Assembly (NCBI GenBank): GCA_900320055.1
Contig: ONQS01000001.1
Location: 62,001 to 126,000 of the forward strand
DNA length: 64,000 nt
From: an uncultured Prevotellaceae bacterium
Lineage (GTDB): Bacteria > Bacteroidota > Bacteroidia > Bacteroidales > Muribaculaceae
Direction of reading: 5' to 3'
Positions 23,582 to 33,187 of the stretch are shown here, one piece after another. The notes under the pieces were generated by a model. That model saw only the letters and a list, made by a program, of their open reading frames with translations. It was not told the origin of the DNA and did no database searches. A program made the position numbers and the translations under genes. Within the stretch, counting starts at the first letter, position 1. Every line of letters starts with the position of its first letter.

Positions 23582-25243
23582 TTATTGCGCCTTGTCTTCA
23601 TTCTCCATGACCAGGCTCTTGGCACGGTATGTCCAGTGATAGAATTTGTAGATCTCTGCTAGATGAGTTAATCGTGCCTTGAAGTCGGAATAGTCCTTAT
23701 TGGCAGGATCTAGCCAGAGCACTTCGCTCAATGCCGCCATGCGAGGCAGGACCTGATAATCGATTTGCGGCTCACATGTGATGTACTCTGTCCAGACGTT
23801 GCCTTGCGCTCCAAGTATGTGGTGGCGTTTGTCGGCTGGCAAGTTGCCGGCTATGGGTTCAAAATCATACACCATCTTCAGCGTCGCGCATCCACCGAAA
23901 GCCATGGGCTCGTTCCATGTGCTTTTGGTCTGGTAGTGGTCGAAATATAACGGGGTGTTAGGCGTCATGATCACGTCATGCCCCAGCATGGCTCCTCTGG
24001 CACCGGGTTCAGCACCAGTCCATGACATGATGGTAGCAGTGGTGTCAACATCACAGCCCAGCAATTCATCCCAGCCGATGATGCGTCGCCCATGCTGGCT
24101 GAGATATTGTTGCACTTGAGTCGTGAACCAGCCCTGCAATAGCGCTTCGGCGCTTTGCTTGTCGTGCGCTTTCAGGCCCAAGTCATGGATGCGCTGTTGG
24201 CATCGGGGACATTCCTGCCAGCGAACGCGTGGCGACTCATCTCCACCGATATGGATGTACTCGCCAGGGAACAGCGCGACCACCTCGTCCAGTATGTCCT
24301 TGACAAACCGCAGGGTCTGGTCTTTGCCGACACACAAGATGTCGTCGGTCACGCCCCACATGCACCACACCTCGTATGGGCCTCCGGTGCAGCCCAGTTC
24401 GGGATAAGCCGACATTGCGGCAACCATGTGTCCTGGCATGTCCACCTCAGGGATGATGGTAATGTAACGGTCAGCCGCATAGCGGATAATGTCGCGGATT
24501 TCGTCCTGAGTGTAGTAGCCGCCATAACGGATACCGTCGTTCACGGGTGAGTTGTGCCCCAAGATGGTTCCCTTGCGCCATCCTCCCACTTCGGTCAAGC
24601 GGGGATGCTTCTTGATCTCGATGCGCCATCCCTGATCATCGGTCAAGTGCCAGTGCAGGCGGTTCATGCCATGCAGGGCCATCATGTCGATATAGTGCTT
24701 GACTGTGGATACGGGGAAGAAATGTCTCACACAGTCCAGATGCATGCCACGATATGAAAAACGTGGATCGGACGACACTTGGGCTGCAGGCAGATAGACG
24801 ACGGCTGCGTTGCCTATCGGTATCGATTGGCGCAACACTTGTATTCCATAAAACACACCTGCTGCGGTTTTGCCCTTGATGGTCACGCCGCGTGGGGTGA
24901 CCAGCATCTCATAACCCTCGTCGTTGCTTATCTTTGGATCTAGGGCAAGTGTGATGTTCCCTTTGCCCTCTTGAGTGTTGATAACAGGGCGGATGCTCAG
25001 ATGCATTCCGGTTATTTCTTCAATGTATTGGCTCAAAAACTGTGCGTTGCGCTCCATGTTACGGTTGCCCATTGGGTAATTCACGAGGCATTGCCCGCTT
25101 AGGCTGAAATCCGCGCTCTTGATGCCATTGACCACAGGCAGGGGCACTACTCGGTAATCGGCACGCACGATGTCATCTGTCGCGTGCAATGCCGTTACGG
25201 CAAGGCACGCGAGCAGGATTGCGATAATTGCTTTGACTTTCAT
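23582..25243 (-). CDS. GH20 beta-N-acetylhexosaminidase
   Basis: A 553-residue secreted enzyme. A signal peptide (AIIAILLACLAVTALHA) leads into a GH20b-like domain (about 40-165). The catalytic barrel follows, starting at RGMHLDCVRHFFPV. The catalytic Asp-Glu pair is in HIGGDESPRVRW (about residues 316-327). It removes terminal N-acetylglucosamine or N-acetylgalactosamine from glycans, consistent with mucin or host glycan use by gut Bacteroidales. It ends with SLVMENEDKAQ and no extra module. A strong promoter lies at 25275-25306. There are no SusCD genes next to it. Confidence 0.95.
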   Translation of the reverse strand: MKVKAIIAILLACLAVTALHATDDIVRADYRVVPLPVVNGIKSADFSLSGQCLVNYPMGNRNMERNAQFLSQYIEEITGMHLSIRPVINTQEGKGNITLALDPKISNDEGYEMLVTPRGVTIKGKTAAGVFYGIQVLRQSIPIGNAAVVYLPAAQVSSDPRFSYRGMHLDCVRHFFPVSTVKHYIDMMALHGMNRLHWHLTDDQGWRIEIKKHPRLTEVGGWRKGTILGHNSPVNDGIRYGGYYTQDEIRDIIRYAADRYITIIPEVDMPGHMVAAMSAYPELGCTGGPYEVWCMWGVTDDILCVGKDQTLRFVKDILDEVVALFPGEYIHIGGDESPRVRWQECPRCQQRIHDLGLKAHDKQSAEALLQGWFTTQVQQYLSQHGRRIIGWDELLGCDVDTTATIMSWTGAEPGARGAMLGHDVIMTPNTPLYFDHYQTKSTWNEPMAFGGCATLKMVYDFEPIAGNLPADKRHHILGAQGNVWTEYITCEPQIDYQVLPRMAALSEVLWLDPANKDYSDFKARLTHLAEIYKFYHWTYRAKSLVMENEDKAQ

Positions 25244-25274
25244 CTTGATGTCGTTTTAGGATGATTTGTTGTCG

Positions 25275-25306
25275 CAAAAATACGCATTGACCGACTAACT
25301 GCCAAA
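25275..25306 (-). promoter_or_regulatory. Promoter of the GH20 gene
   Basis: On the minus strand, TTTG at 25303-25306 and TATTTTTG at 25275-25282 are 20 bp apart, an exact consensus match. The start codon is 31 bp downstream. Confidence 0.75.
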
Positions 25307-25359
25307 TGATACCGGCAAAAAAACGTCATGCAGGCCAGTGGCTGCTTTTTGATAGCCAT

Positions 25360-25392
25360 TTTGTAATGGCAACTAAAATTTTTGTAATTTTG
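25360..25392 (+). promoter_or_regulatory. Promoter of the DUF5686 gene, very short leader
   Basis: TTTG at 25360-25363 and TAATTTTG at 25385-25392 with a 21-bp spacer match the consensus. The annotated ATG is only eight bases after the -7 box, so the mRNA would be leaderless or nearly so if that start is right. Confidence 0.7.
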
Positions 25393-25400
25393 CGACTCCT

Positions 25401-27944
25401 ATGCATGGTTCACGTTGTCATATTATGTTGTTGACGGTCATTCTGGCATTGTTGGTGCTAGCCGCACCTGCGCTGGGACAAACGGCGTCGGTCACCAGCA
25501 TCACAGGACTGGTGCGAGATTCCTTGTCCCGTGAGGGGATTGCTTATGCCTCGATATCCTTGATGGGAACCAGCGAGGGAACGATTGCCAACGACAAGGG
25601 CGGCTTCAACATCAACACACGCGCCAGTTTCACACGATTGCGTATTTCCGCAATGGGCTATAAGACTAAGGAAGTGGAAATCAAGCCGGGGCAGGGTAGT
25701 GTGATACTTGTTGACCTAGTCTCCTCGGGAGTGGAACTGGACGAGGTGGTTGTGCGCAAGGGAAAAGAGAAATACAGCAAGAAGGATAATCCTGCTGTTG
25801 AGATGATCAGAAAACTGCGAGCCCGCCGCGACGATAACGACCCGAAGCGTTTCCCGCATTACGGCTACACCCAGTATGAGCGCATGATGTTGGGCTTGGG
25901 CAACCTGGACGACATCATCAGCAAACCCGAAGAGCAGGCCTGGATCAGTGAGTATGCTGATACCTCGATGCTCACAGGTAAACGTGTACTCCCGATATCC
26001 ATCAAGGAGACTGTCGCTCGCGACTATTATGATGCTACAGGGCATAAACGGATCATACTTGGCTCAAAACATGCCGGTATTGACGAGCGTATCGATCAGA
26101 ACAATGTCAAAAAGATTCTGGACGACTTTATGGGCGAGATCGACATTTTCCAGAACGATGTCACTCTGTTGACCAATCGGTTTGTGAGCCCATTGTCGCG
26201 CATTGCTGTGGATTTTTACAAGTTTTATCTCAACGACACGGTGGATGTCGACGGTGAGCGCTGCGCGGTATTGAGTTTTGTGCCTTTTACGCCTCAGACG
26301 TTTGGTTTCTTGGGCCGTTTGTATGTCTCGCTTGAGGACTCCACCATGTTTATCAAGCGGGTTTCGATGGGCGTGCCTTATGATATCAACCTCAACTATG
26401 TAGAGCGAATGAGCGTGGTGCAGGATTTTGATCGCGCGCCCAATGCCTCTCGCCTGAAGGTGCGCGACAACATTGAGGTTAGTTTTAAACTCATGCCTGG
26501 AGTGCCCGAAGCCTTTGCCCGCCGTGAGACCACCTACCGTGACCATAATTTTGAGCGGCCAGAGACGGGTGCCTTTAATTTCAAGGGAAGTCAATCTATA
26601 GGAAGCGGAGCCGAATTTATGCCTGATGAGTTCTGGCAGGAATATCGTCCTGAGGATGTGCGGTCAACGACTACCTCGATCAAGGGTCTTATGCAGCGTT
26701 TAAGAGGTTCTAAGTTGTTTTACTGGGCGGAACAGTTTGTCGTTGTGATGGTGAACGGTTATATCCCCACGGCCAAGGTCAGCAAGGTGGATATCGGCCC
26801 GTTAAATACACTTATCAGCGGTAACTCCCTGGAGGGACTTAGATTGCGGTTGGGCGCTATGACCAATGTCAATCTCAGTCGTCGTTGGTTTGCCAGAGCC
26901 TATATGGCTTACGGCTTCCGTGATAAGCGCCTCAAGTATATGGGCTCTCTGGAATATTCGTTTGTGCCCAAAAAGTCATTGGATCAGGAATTTCCTATCC
27001 ATAGCCTGCGTCTCACCCATCGCTATGATGTTGACAAGTTGGCCCAGCACTATCTTTACACCAATCAGGACAACGTCTTCCTGACTTTGCGCCGCCACAA
27101 GGATGTGAGGATGCAATACCTGCGCACCACACGCTTGGAGTACCGTCATGAGTGGTACAACCATTTCTCCATTGCGTTGGGCATTGAGCATAATATCCAT
27201 GAGTCGACGCGGTATGTGCCCTTTGTCTATGCTGATGGAGACGTGCGGCAACGTTACACGCAGGCCGGCTTTACTGCACAATTAAGATTTGCTCCAGGCG
27301 AGACCTTCTACCAGGCGCGATCCTATCGCGTTCCCATCAACATGGATGCGCCCATCATGACGTTGACACAGACCTATATGCCAAAAGGATTTATGGGCAG
27401 TCTTCACGAGATCAACAAAACCGAGTTGGGTATTCAGAAGCGGTTTTGGTTTTCGGCTTTTGGCTATGCCGACGTTATCGTCAAGGGTGAGAAGGTCTGG
27501 AGCAAAGTGGCCTATCCTGACCTGCTCATGCCCAATGTCAACCTGTCGTATACAATTCAGCCCGAGAGTTACTCGCTGATGAAGCCTATGGAATTTATCA
27601 ATGACCAGGCTCTATCGTGGGATTTGACCTACTGGGGCAACGGCGTGTTGATGAATCGGTTGCCGCTGATCAAACGGTTGCGCCTGCGGGAGGTGCTCAC
27701 CCTGCGCGGCATTTGGGGCAGTCTGAGCGACAAGAACAATCCAGCCCAGAGCAGCGATGTCTTTCTGTTTCCTGCCGATGCCTTATGCCAACCTATGGGA
27801 GATAAACCCTATATGGAGGCAGGCGTTGGCATTGATAACATCCTTACCATCTTGCGCGTCGATTATGTATGGCGCTTGACATACCGTGATCATGCGGGTA
27901 CCGATCGCCGTGGTGTGCGCATCCAACTTCACTTCAATTTCTAG
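25401..27944 (+). CDS. DUF5686 outer-membrane protein with carboxypeptidase-regulatory-like domain
   Basis: An 847-residue exported protein. A signal peptide (MLLTVILALLVLAAPALGQ) precedes a carboxypeptidase D regulatory-like domain (about residues 33-115: ITGLVRDSLSREGIAYASIS, ILVDLVSSGVELDEVVVRKG). The DUF5686 region follows to the C-terminus, with beta-barrel-like strands ending GVRIQLHFNF. The family sits in the outer membrane of Bacteroidota; its function is unknown. Two starts are possible: 25401, near-leaderless relative to the promoter, or the ATG at 25425. I kept 25401 because its R5 supplies the positive charge of the signal peptide. Confidence 0.88.
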   Translation: MHGSRCHIMLLTVILALLVLAAPALGQTASVTSITGLVRDSLSREGIAYASISLMGTSEGTIANDKGGFNINTRASFTRLRISAMGYKTKEVEIKPGQGSVILVDLVSSGVELDEVVVRKGKEKYSKKDNPAVEMIRKLRARRDDNDPKRFPHYGYTQYERMMLGLGNLDDIISKPEEQAWISEYADTSMLTGKRVLPISIKETVARDYYDATGHKRIILGSKHAGIDERIDQNNVKKILDDFMGEIDIFQNDVTLLTNRFVSPLSRIAVDFYKFYLNDTVDVDGERCAVLSFVPFTPQTFGFLGRLYVSLEDSTMFIKRVSMGVPYDINLNYVERMSVVQDFDRAPNASRLKVRDNIEVSFKLMPGVPEAFARRETTYRDHNFERPETGAFNFKGSQSIGSGAEFMPDEFWQEYRPEDVRSTTTSIKGLMQRLRGSKLFYWAEQFVVVMVNGYIPTAKVSKVDIGPLNTLISGNSLEGLRLRLGAMTNVNLSRRWFARAYMAYGFRDKRLKYMGSLEYSFVPKKSLDQEFPIHSLRLTHRYDVDKLAQHYLYTNQDNVFLTLRRHKDVRMQYLRTTRLEYRHEWYNHFSIALGIEHNIHESTRYVPFVYADGDVRQRYTQAGFTAQLRFAPGETFYQARSYRVPINMDAPIMTLTQTYMPKGFMGSLHEINKTELGIQKRFWFSAFGYADVIVKGEKVWSKVAYPDLLMPNVNLSYTIQPESYSLMKPMEFINDQALSWDLTYWGNGVLMNRLPLIKRLRLREVLTLRGIWGSLSDKNNPAQSSDVFLFPADALCQPMGDKPYMEAGVGIDNILTILRVDYVWRLTYRDHAGTDRRGVRIQLHFNF

Positions 27945-28075
27945 GCTAAACCCTGCTGGGCAATACGATCGGGATACGGTTCTCTCATTATTGTTAATAA
28001 CTTTTTTTTTGTGGATGGGAAAATTGGTGTAATTTTACAATCCGCATCTGTAACAATTATTGAGATAGAAAAACG

Positions 28076-31000
28076 ATGATACCTTTTGTACACCTTCACG
28101 TACATTCACAATACTCAATCCTTGATGGGCAGGCCCCAGTCAAGACTCTTGTTGACAAGGCTATTGCCGACGGCATGAGAGGCATGGCCATTACCGATCA
28201 TGGCAACATGTTTGGTATCAAGGAATTTCATGATTACGTCAACAAGTTGAATAAAAAACGTGGTGCTGATGAGCAATTCAAGCCCATCTTTGGCTGCGAG
28301 GTATATGTTGCCAACCAGTCGAGGCATGACCGCTTTGACAAACGTGACAACGGCAATCACCTGATCTTGTTGGCCAAAAATCTGAAAGGATATAAAAACT
28401 TGATCAAAATCGTTTCCCATGCATGGACCGAGGGCATGTACTACCATCCCCGTACCGACCATAGCGAACTTGAGAAGTATCACGAGGGAATCATCTGCAG
28501 TTCGGCTTGTTTGGGCGGCGAGGTGCCTCAACTGATCATGCATGGCCAGATGAATCAGGCACGAGAGACCATCAAGTGGTTTAAGGACCTCTTTGGCGAT
28601 GACTACTACTTGGAGTTGCAGCGTCACAAGGCTACTGTGGCTCGCGCCAACCATGAGACGTATGAGAAGCAATGCCTTGTCAACGATGCGCTGATTCAGT
28701 TTGCCAAGGAATTGGACATCAAACTGATATGCACCAATGATTCTCATTTTGTCAACGAGGAGGATGCTGATGCTCATGAACGACTCATCTGCCTGTCAAC
28801 GGGTAAGAAATTGACCGACGAGAACATCATGCTCTACAGCAAGCAGGAGTGGTTCAAGACCACGGCCGAGATGAACGAGGTGTTTGCCGACATTCCCGAG
28901 GCACTGCAAAACACCAACGAGATTCTCGACAAAATCGAGATTTACAGCATTGACCATGCTCCGATTCTTCCCGACTTTCCATTACCAGACGGTTTTGACA
29001 ACGCAGATGACTACTTGCGCTATCTGGTGTATGAGGGTGCCAAGGAGCGCTGGCCCGATTTGGACGAGGAGCACCGTGAACGCATCGACTTTGAGTTGGA
29101 GACGATCAAGAATATGGGATTCCCGGGCTACTTCCTGATTGTGCAGGACTACATCCGCATGGCGCCGAAGTTGGGATGTACCGTGGGACCAGGACGTGGC
29201 TCGGCCGCAGGCTCGGCAGTGGCCTACTGCTTAGGTATCACTAAGATTGATCCCATGAAGTATGATTTGCTGTTTGAGCGCTTCTTGAATCCCGATCGCA
29301 TCTCATTGCCTGATATTGATACCGATTTCGACGATGATGGCCGCGCCGCGGTACTCAACTATGTGACAGAGAAGTATGGCGCCGAAAAGGTGGCACATAT
29401 TGTGACGTATGGCACCATGGCCGCCAAAAGCGCCATCAAGGATGTCGCCCGCGTCGAGGACTTGCCGTTGGCCGAGAGCAACCGTTTGGCCAAGTTCATT
29501 CCCTCGTCACCCAACGAGATGCCCGACGACAAGAATGGCAAGAAATACAAGATTACCGTTAAAAACTGTCTGGAATGTTTCAACGACTTCCGTGCCGAAC
29601 TCGATAACCCTGATCCTAGGGTGGGCGAGACGATCCGTTTTGCCGAGAAATTGGAAGGCAGTGTGCGCAGCACCGGTGTGCATGCCTGCGGCGTGATTAT
29701 CGGTCGAGACGACATCACCGACTGGGTGCCCGTGAGCACCGCTACCGACAGCGATGGCGAGCGCATCATAGTCACTCAGTATGAGGGTGGCGTGATTGAG
29801 AGCACGGGTTTGATTAAGATGGACTTCTTGGGATTAAAGAACCTGTCGATTATCAAGGAGGCTCTGGCTAATATCAAACTCAACCATGGCATTGATATTG
29901 ACATTGAGAAAATTCCCATCGATGATCCCAAAACCTACGACTTGTATTGTCAAGGACACACTTCTGGCACATTCCAGTTTGAGTCGGCAGGTATGCAGAA
30001 GTACCTCATCGAGTTGCATCCCACCTGTTTTGAGGACTTGATTGCCATGAACGCACTCTATCGTCCGGGCCCAATGGATTATATCCCATCGTTTATCAAT
30101 CGAAAACAAGGCCGTGAACCCATTGAATATGATATCCCCTGCATGGAGAAATACCTCAAGGAGACTTACGGTATAACAGTCTATCAAGAGCAAGTCATGT
30201 TGCTCTCCAGACAACTTGCTGGTTTCACGCGTGGCCAGAGCGATACGTTGCGCAAGGCTATGGGTAAGAAGCAGATCGAGAAGATGAATGAACTGGAAGC
30301 CTTGTTCTATGAGGGAGGAGAGAAGAACGGGCATGACAAGAAAGTGCTCAACAAGATTTGGGAAGACTGGAAGAAGTTTGCCTCCTATGCGTTCAACAAG
30401 TCACATGCGACCTGCTACAGTTGGGTGGCATATCAGACCGCTTATCTCAAGGCGAATTATCCCAGTGAATATATGGCCGCTGTGCTGAGCAGTAACCTCA
30501 GCGATGTCGATAAACTTTCCAAGTATATGGACGAATGCCGTGCCATGGGTATTGAAGTCCTAGGGCCGAATATCAACGAGTCATACAAGAGTTTCAGCGC
30601 CACCAAGGACGGGCGCATCCGCTTTGGCTTGGCAGGCATTAAGGGGGTGGGAGCCGGATGCGTTGACGCCATTGTCGAGGAACGCGACAAGAACGGCGCT
30701 TACAAGGATATCTTTGACTTTGTGCAGCGCATCAATCAAGGTGCATGCAACCGCAAGGCATTGGAGTCGATGGCGCTAGCGGGCGCGTTTGATGATTTCA
30801 ACGAAATCAAGCGAGAAGACTTCTTTGAGGTGAATCCGCGTGGTGAGGCCTTTAGTGAAACACTCATGCGCTTCGGGCAGAGGTATCAGACCAGCCAGCA
30901 GGAGATGCAGAATTCGCTCTTTGGAGCGTTTGATGCAATCGAGGTAGCCACGCCTCCTATTCCCCATGCCGAGCCTTGGTCGCAGTTGGAGCGCCTCAAC

Positions 31001-31621
31001 CGGGAGCGTGATCTTGTGGGCATGTACTTGTCGGCTCATCCGCTTGATCCCTATTATATCGAAGTGAATTATGGTTGTGACACACCGCTAGCCGAAGTCA
31101 AGAGTAAAGCCGATCAATTAGATCAGGAAATAACCATGGGCGGATTGGTCGTTGATTTCCAGACACGCATGGGCAAGAAAGGCAACCAATTCGGCATCCT
31201 CAAGATCGAGGACTATTCTGGCTCGTTTGATTTCATGCTCTTCGGCAACAAATTTGTGGATTACCAGAAGTATGGTGTGCCTGGATTTGCGATTGTAGTC
31301 AGGGGCGCTTACGAGAAGGGTTTCGGTGATGCCGTCCGGTTTAATGTCAAGTCCATCGATCTGCTCGAGAATCTCAAGGGTAAGATGCTCAATAACATTG
31401 TCATCACATTGCGTGACGATAAGTTGAACCATGTGGACTTCCTGAAAAAGAACTTAGGCAGTGATGGGGATAATCGCTGTGACCTCTACTTCCGCATGAA
31501 GGACCAGGTGAGCGGCAATTATGTCATGTTGCGCTCCAAGCGCCTCATATCGGTGGACAAACGCTTGATGGAAGCGCTGCGCGAAGCAGAAATCGAGTTC
31601 AAAGTCAATGCCCGATTATAA
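28076..31621 (+). CDS. dnaE: DNA polymerase III alpha subunit
   Basis: An 1181-residue replicative polymerase. It begins with a PHP domain (VHLHVHSQYSILDG, ITDHGNMFG). The polymerase active-site aspartates are in PDIDTDFDDDGR near residue 405-416, preceded by GPGRGSAAGSAVAYCLGI. Fingers and little-finger regions follow (RPGPMDYIPSFINRK, SYAFNKSHATCYSW). An OB-like region lies near 1020-1100 (ITMGGLVVDFQTRMGKKGNQ). It synthesises DNA in the replisome. A weak promoter-like pair (TTTG 28008-28011, TAATTTTA 28030-28037) is seen upstream. Thioredoxin follows after 92 bp. Confidence 0.98.
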   Translation: MIPFVHLHVHSQYSILDGQAPVKTLVDKAIADGMRGMAITDHGNMFGIKEFHDYVNKLNKKRGADEQFKPIFGCEVYVANQSRHDRFDKRDNGNHLILLAKNLKGYKNLIKIVSHAWTEGMYYHPRTDHSELEKYHEGIICSSACLGGEVPQLIMHGQMNQARETIKWFKDLFGDDYYLELQRHKATVARANHETYEKQCLVNDALIQFAKELDIKLICTNDSHFVNEEDADAHERLICLSTGKKLTDENIMLYSKQEWFKTTAEMNEVFADIPEALQNTNEILDKIEIYSIDHAPILPDFPLPDGFDNADDYLRYLVYEGAKERWPDLDEEHRERIDFELETIKNMGFPGYFLIVQDYIRMAPKLGCTVGPGRGSAAGSAVAYCLGITKIDPMKYDLLFERFLNPDRISLPDIDTDFDDDGRAAVLNYVTEKYGAEKVAHIVTYGTMAAKSAIKDVARVEDLPLAESNRLAKFIPSSPNEMPDDKNGKKYKITVKNCLECFNDFRAELDNPDPRVGETIRFAEKLEGSVRSTGVHACGVIIGRDDITDWVPVSTATDSDGERIIVTQYEGGVIESTGLIKMDFLGLKNLSIIKEALANIKLNHGIDIDIEKIPIDDPKTYDLYCQGHTSGTFQFESAGMQKYLIELHPTCFEDLIAMNALYRPGPMDYIPSFINRKQGREPIEYDIPCMEKYLKETYGITVYQEQVMLLSRQLAGFTRGQSDTLRKAMGKKQIEKMNELEALFYEGGEKNGHDKKVLNKIWEDWKKFASYAFNKSHATCYSWVAYQTAYLKANYPSEYMAAVLSSNLSDVDKLSKYMDECRAMGIEVLGPNINESYKSFSATKDGRIRFGLAGIKGVGAGCVDAIVEERDKNGAYKDIFDFVQRINQGACNRKALESMALAGAFDDFNEIKREDFFEVNPRGEAFSETLMRFGQRYQTSQQEMQNSLFGAFDAIEVATPPIPHAEPWSQLERLNRERDLVGMYLSAHPLDPYYIEVNYGCDTPLAEVKSKADQLDQEITMGGLVVDFQTRMGKKGNQFGILKIEDYSGSFDFMLFGNKFVDYQKYGVPGFAIVVRGAYEKGFGDAVRFNVKSIDLLENLKGKMLNNIVITLRDDKLNHVDFLKKNLGSDGDNRCDLYFRMKDQVSGNYVMLRSKRLISVDKRLMEALREAEIEFKVNARL

Positions 31622-31713
31622 CTGCAGCATCAGTTTGGCACTGTATTTGCTATACGATTAATCAGAAAACCAATATAATTATCAACCAACTAATAATCAA
31701 TACGTTTAAAGAA

Positions 31714-32028
31714 ATGGCTACTGTAATTAACGACGCTAACTACAAGGAATTTTTGGAATCCGGCAAACCGGTTGTTATTGACTTTTGGGCTCCGTGGTGC
31801 GGTCCTTGCCGCAGCGTTGCTCCGATTGTTGAAGAATTGGCTACCGCCTATGAGGGCCGTGCGATCATCGGCAAGTATAATGTTGATGATGATACTGATC
31901 TGGGTGTGGAATATGGTATTCGCAACATCCCCACGCTATTGTTCTTCAAGGATGGCCAGATGGTGGATAAGCATGTGGGAACCATCACCCGCGATGCCCT
32001 GGCAGCCAAGATCGACGCTTTGCTCTAA
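31714..32028 (+). CDS. trxA: Thioredoxin
   Basis: A 104-residue cytoplasmic thioredoxin with the active site FWAPWCGPCRS (Cys29 and Cys32) and the cis-proline loop NIPTLLFFKDG. It reduces protein disulfides. The length is standard and there is no signal peptide. It lies 92 bp after dnaE on the same strand, an arrangement common in Bacteroidales. A terminator hairpin follows at 32054-32099 before the convergent hydE gene. Confidence 0.96.
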   Translation: MATVINDANYKEFLESGKPVVIDFWAPWCGPCRSVAPIVEELATAYEGRAIIGKYNVDDDTDLGVEYGIRNIPTLLFFKDGQMVDKHVGTITRDALAAKIDALL

Positions 32029-32053
32029 CATCGGTTGCAGACCGTAAATGACT

Positions 32054-32104
32054 GAATAGTCTGAAGTGTCTGGGATATCCTGGACACATCGGGCTATTCT
32101 GTTT
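32054..32104. terminator. Terminator between trxA and hydE
   Basis: GAATAG (32054-32059) pairs with CTATTC (32094-32099), and GTGTC (32066-32070) with GACAC (32083-32087) inside it. TGTTTTA follows on the plus strand. The stem is interrupted but positioned between convergent genes. Confidence 0.6.
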
Positions 32105-33174
32105 TATAGTCGGGGTGAGTCGCCGCGTGACCAGTCGATATGATAACCGATAGTCGATAGTTCCTCGGCAAGAATATTCAGGCCTTGGGCCGATTCCGCT
32201 CCTAGTGTGGCTTTGTTGTCATAGAGGGCATACATTTGTCGGTGGTCTGATGGAGACAGGTTGGGCATAACCACGTTGGCTCCAGCCAGAATGCCGCGCA
32301 ATCGCCCGTCGGGTTGCAGTGTTGCCATAGCGGTTGTGCTTGGTATCAGCACCTTGGGAAGGGCCAGGCGCAGTATGGCATATAGGCGTGCTGTCATTTC
32401 TACTGAGCCGGCAGGAAAGCGACCTAACGGCGTGTCGTGCTGCGAAATAAAGGGTCCAATGCCAATCATGTGTGGCTGAAATTCAACGAGGTACTGAATG
32501 TCCTTGACCATACTCCTTATGCTCTGGTAGGGTGAGCCGACCATGATGCCGGTTCCCACCTGGTATCCCAGTTCTTTCAGCCAGTCGAGGCATTGCAGGC
32601 GATGTCTGATGGTCATTGCCGTGGGATGCAATAGTCCATAGTGCCGCTCGTCGCGTGTCTCATGCCGTAGCAGGTATCGGTCGGCACCTGATTCGCGCCA
32701 CAGGGCATAGGTCTCACGTGGGTGCTCTCCCAGCGACAGTGTGATGGCGCAATCGGGCCACCTGCGTCGGATGTCTTGTACTAGTTCGGCAATCCATTGT
32801 GACCGGTCTTCGCCCCATTCTCCGCCTTGTAGCACAAAAGTGCGAAAACCGATTTGGTAGCCTTGTTCGCAGCAGGCGAGCACCTGTTCGCGATGGAGTG
32901 TATAGCGGTTGATATGTCTGTTGCTGCGACGGATTCCGCAGTACAGGCAATCGTTTCGGCACACATTGGTCAGTTCTATCAGACCACGCAGGTAGATCTT
33001 CCGGCCAAATTGTTGCTGTGCCACCCGGCGAGCCTGAGTCATCAGGTATTCAACATCCTCTGGGTCTCGCATGGTGAGCAGCGCCCTATATTCTTCGGCT
33101 GTCACCGCATGTTCGTCTCTCAGTTGATCAACTATCTGTTTCATACCCCTTATCCATTGATTGAACACCTCCAA
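32104..33174 (-). CDS. hydE: [FeFe]-hydrogenase maturase HydE
   Basis: A 356-residue radical SAM protein. The cluster motif is Cys72, Cys76, Cys79 in VCRNDCLYCGIRRSN. The stretches FRTFVLQGGE, HETRDERHYGLLHP and MVGSPYQSI are typical of HydE, which acts in building the H-cluster dithiolate bridge with HydG and HydF. Neither partner nor a hydrogenase is in this window. It starts 13 bp after the transglutaminase gene's stop, so the two are probably co-transcribed although functionally unrelated by known biology. A start ten codons further in is possible. Confidence 0.92.
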   Translation of the reverse strand: MEVFNQWIRGMKQIVDQLRDEHAVTAEEYRALLTMRDPEDVEYLMTQARRVAQQQFGRKIYLRGLIELTNVCRNDCLYCGIRRSNRHINRYTLHREQVLACCEQGYQIGFRTFVLQGGEWGEDRSQWIAELVQDIRRRWPDCAITLSLGEHPRETYALWRESGADRYLLRHETRDERHYGLLHPTAMTIRHRLQCLDWLKELGYQVGTGIMVGSPYQSIRSMVKDIQYLVEFQPHMIGIGPFISQHDTPLGRFPAGSVEMTARLYAILRLALPKVLIPSTTAMATLQPDGRLRGILAGANVVMPNLSPSDHRQMYALYDNKATLGAESAQGLNILAEELSTIGYHIDWSRGDSPRL

Positions 33175-33187
33175 TACACCCTGATTG

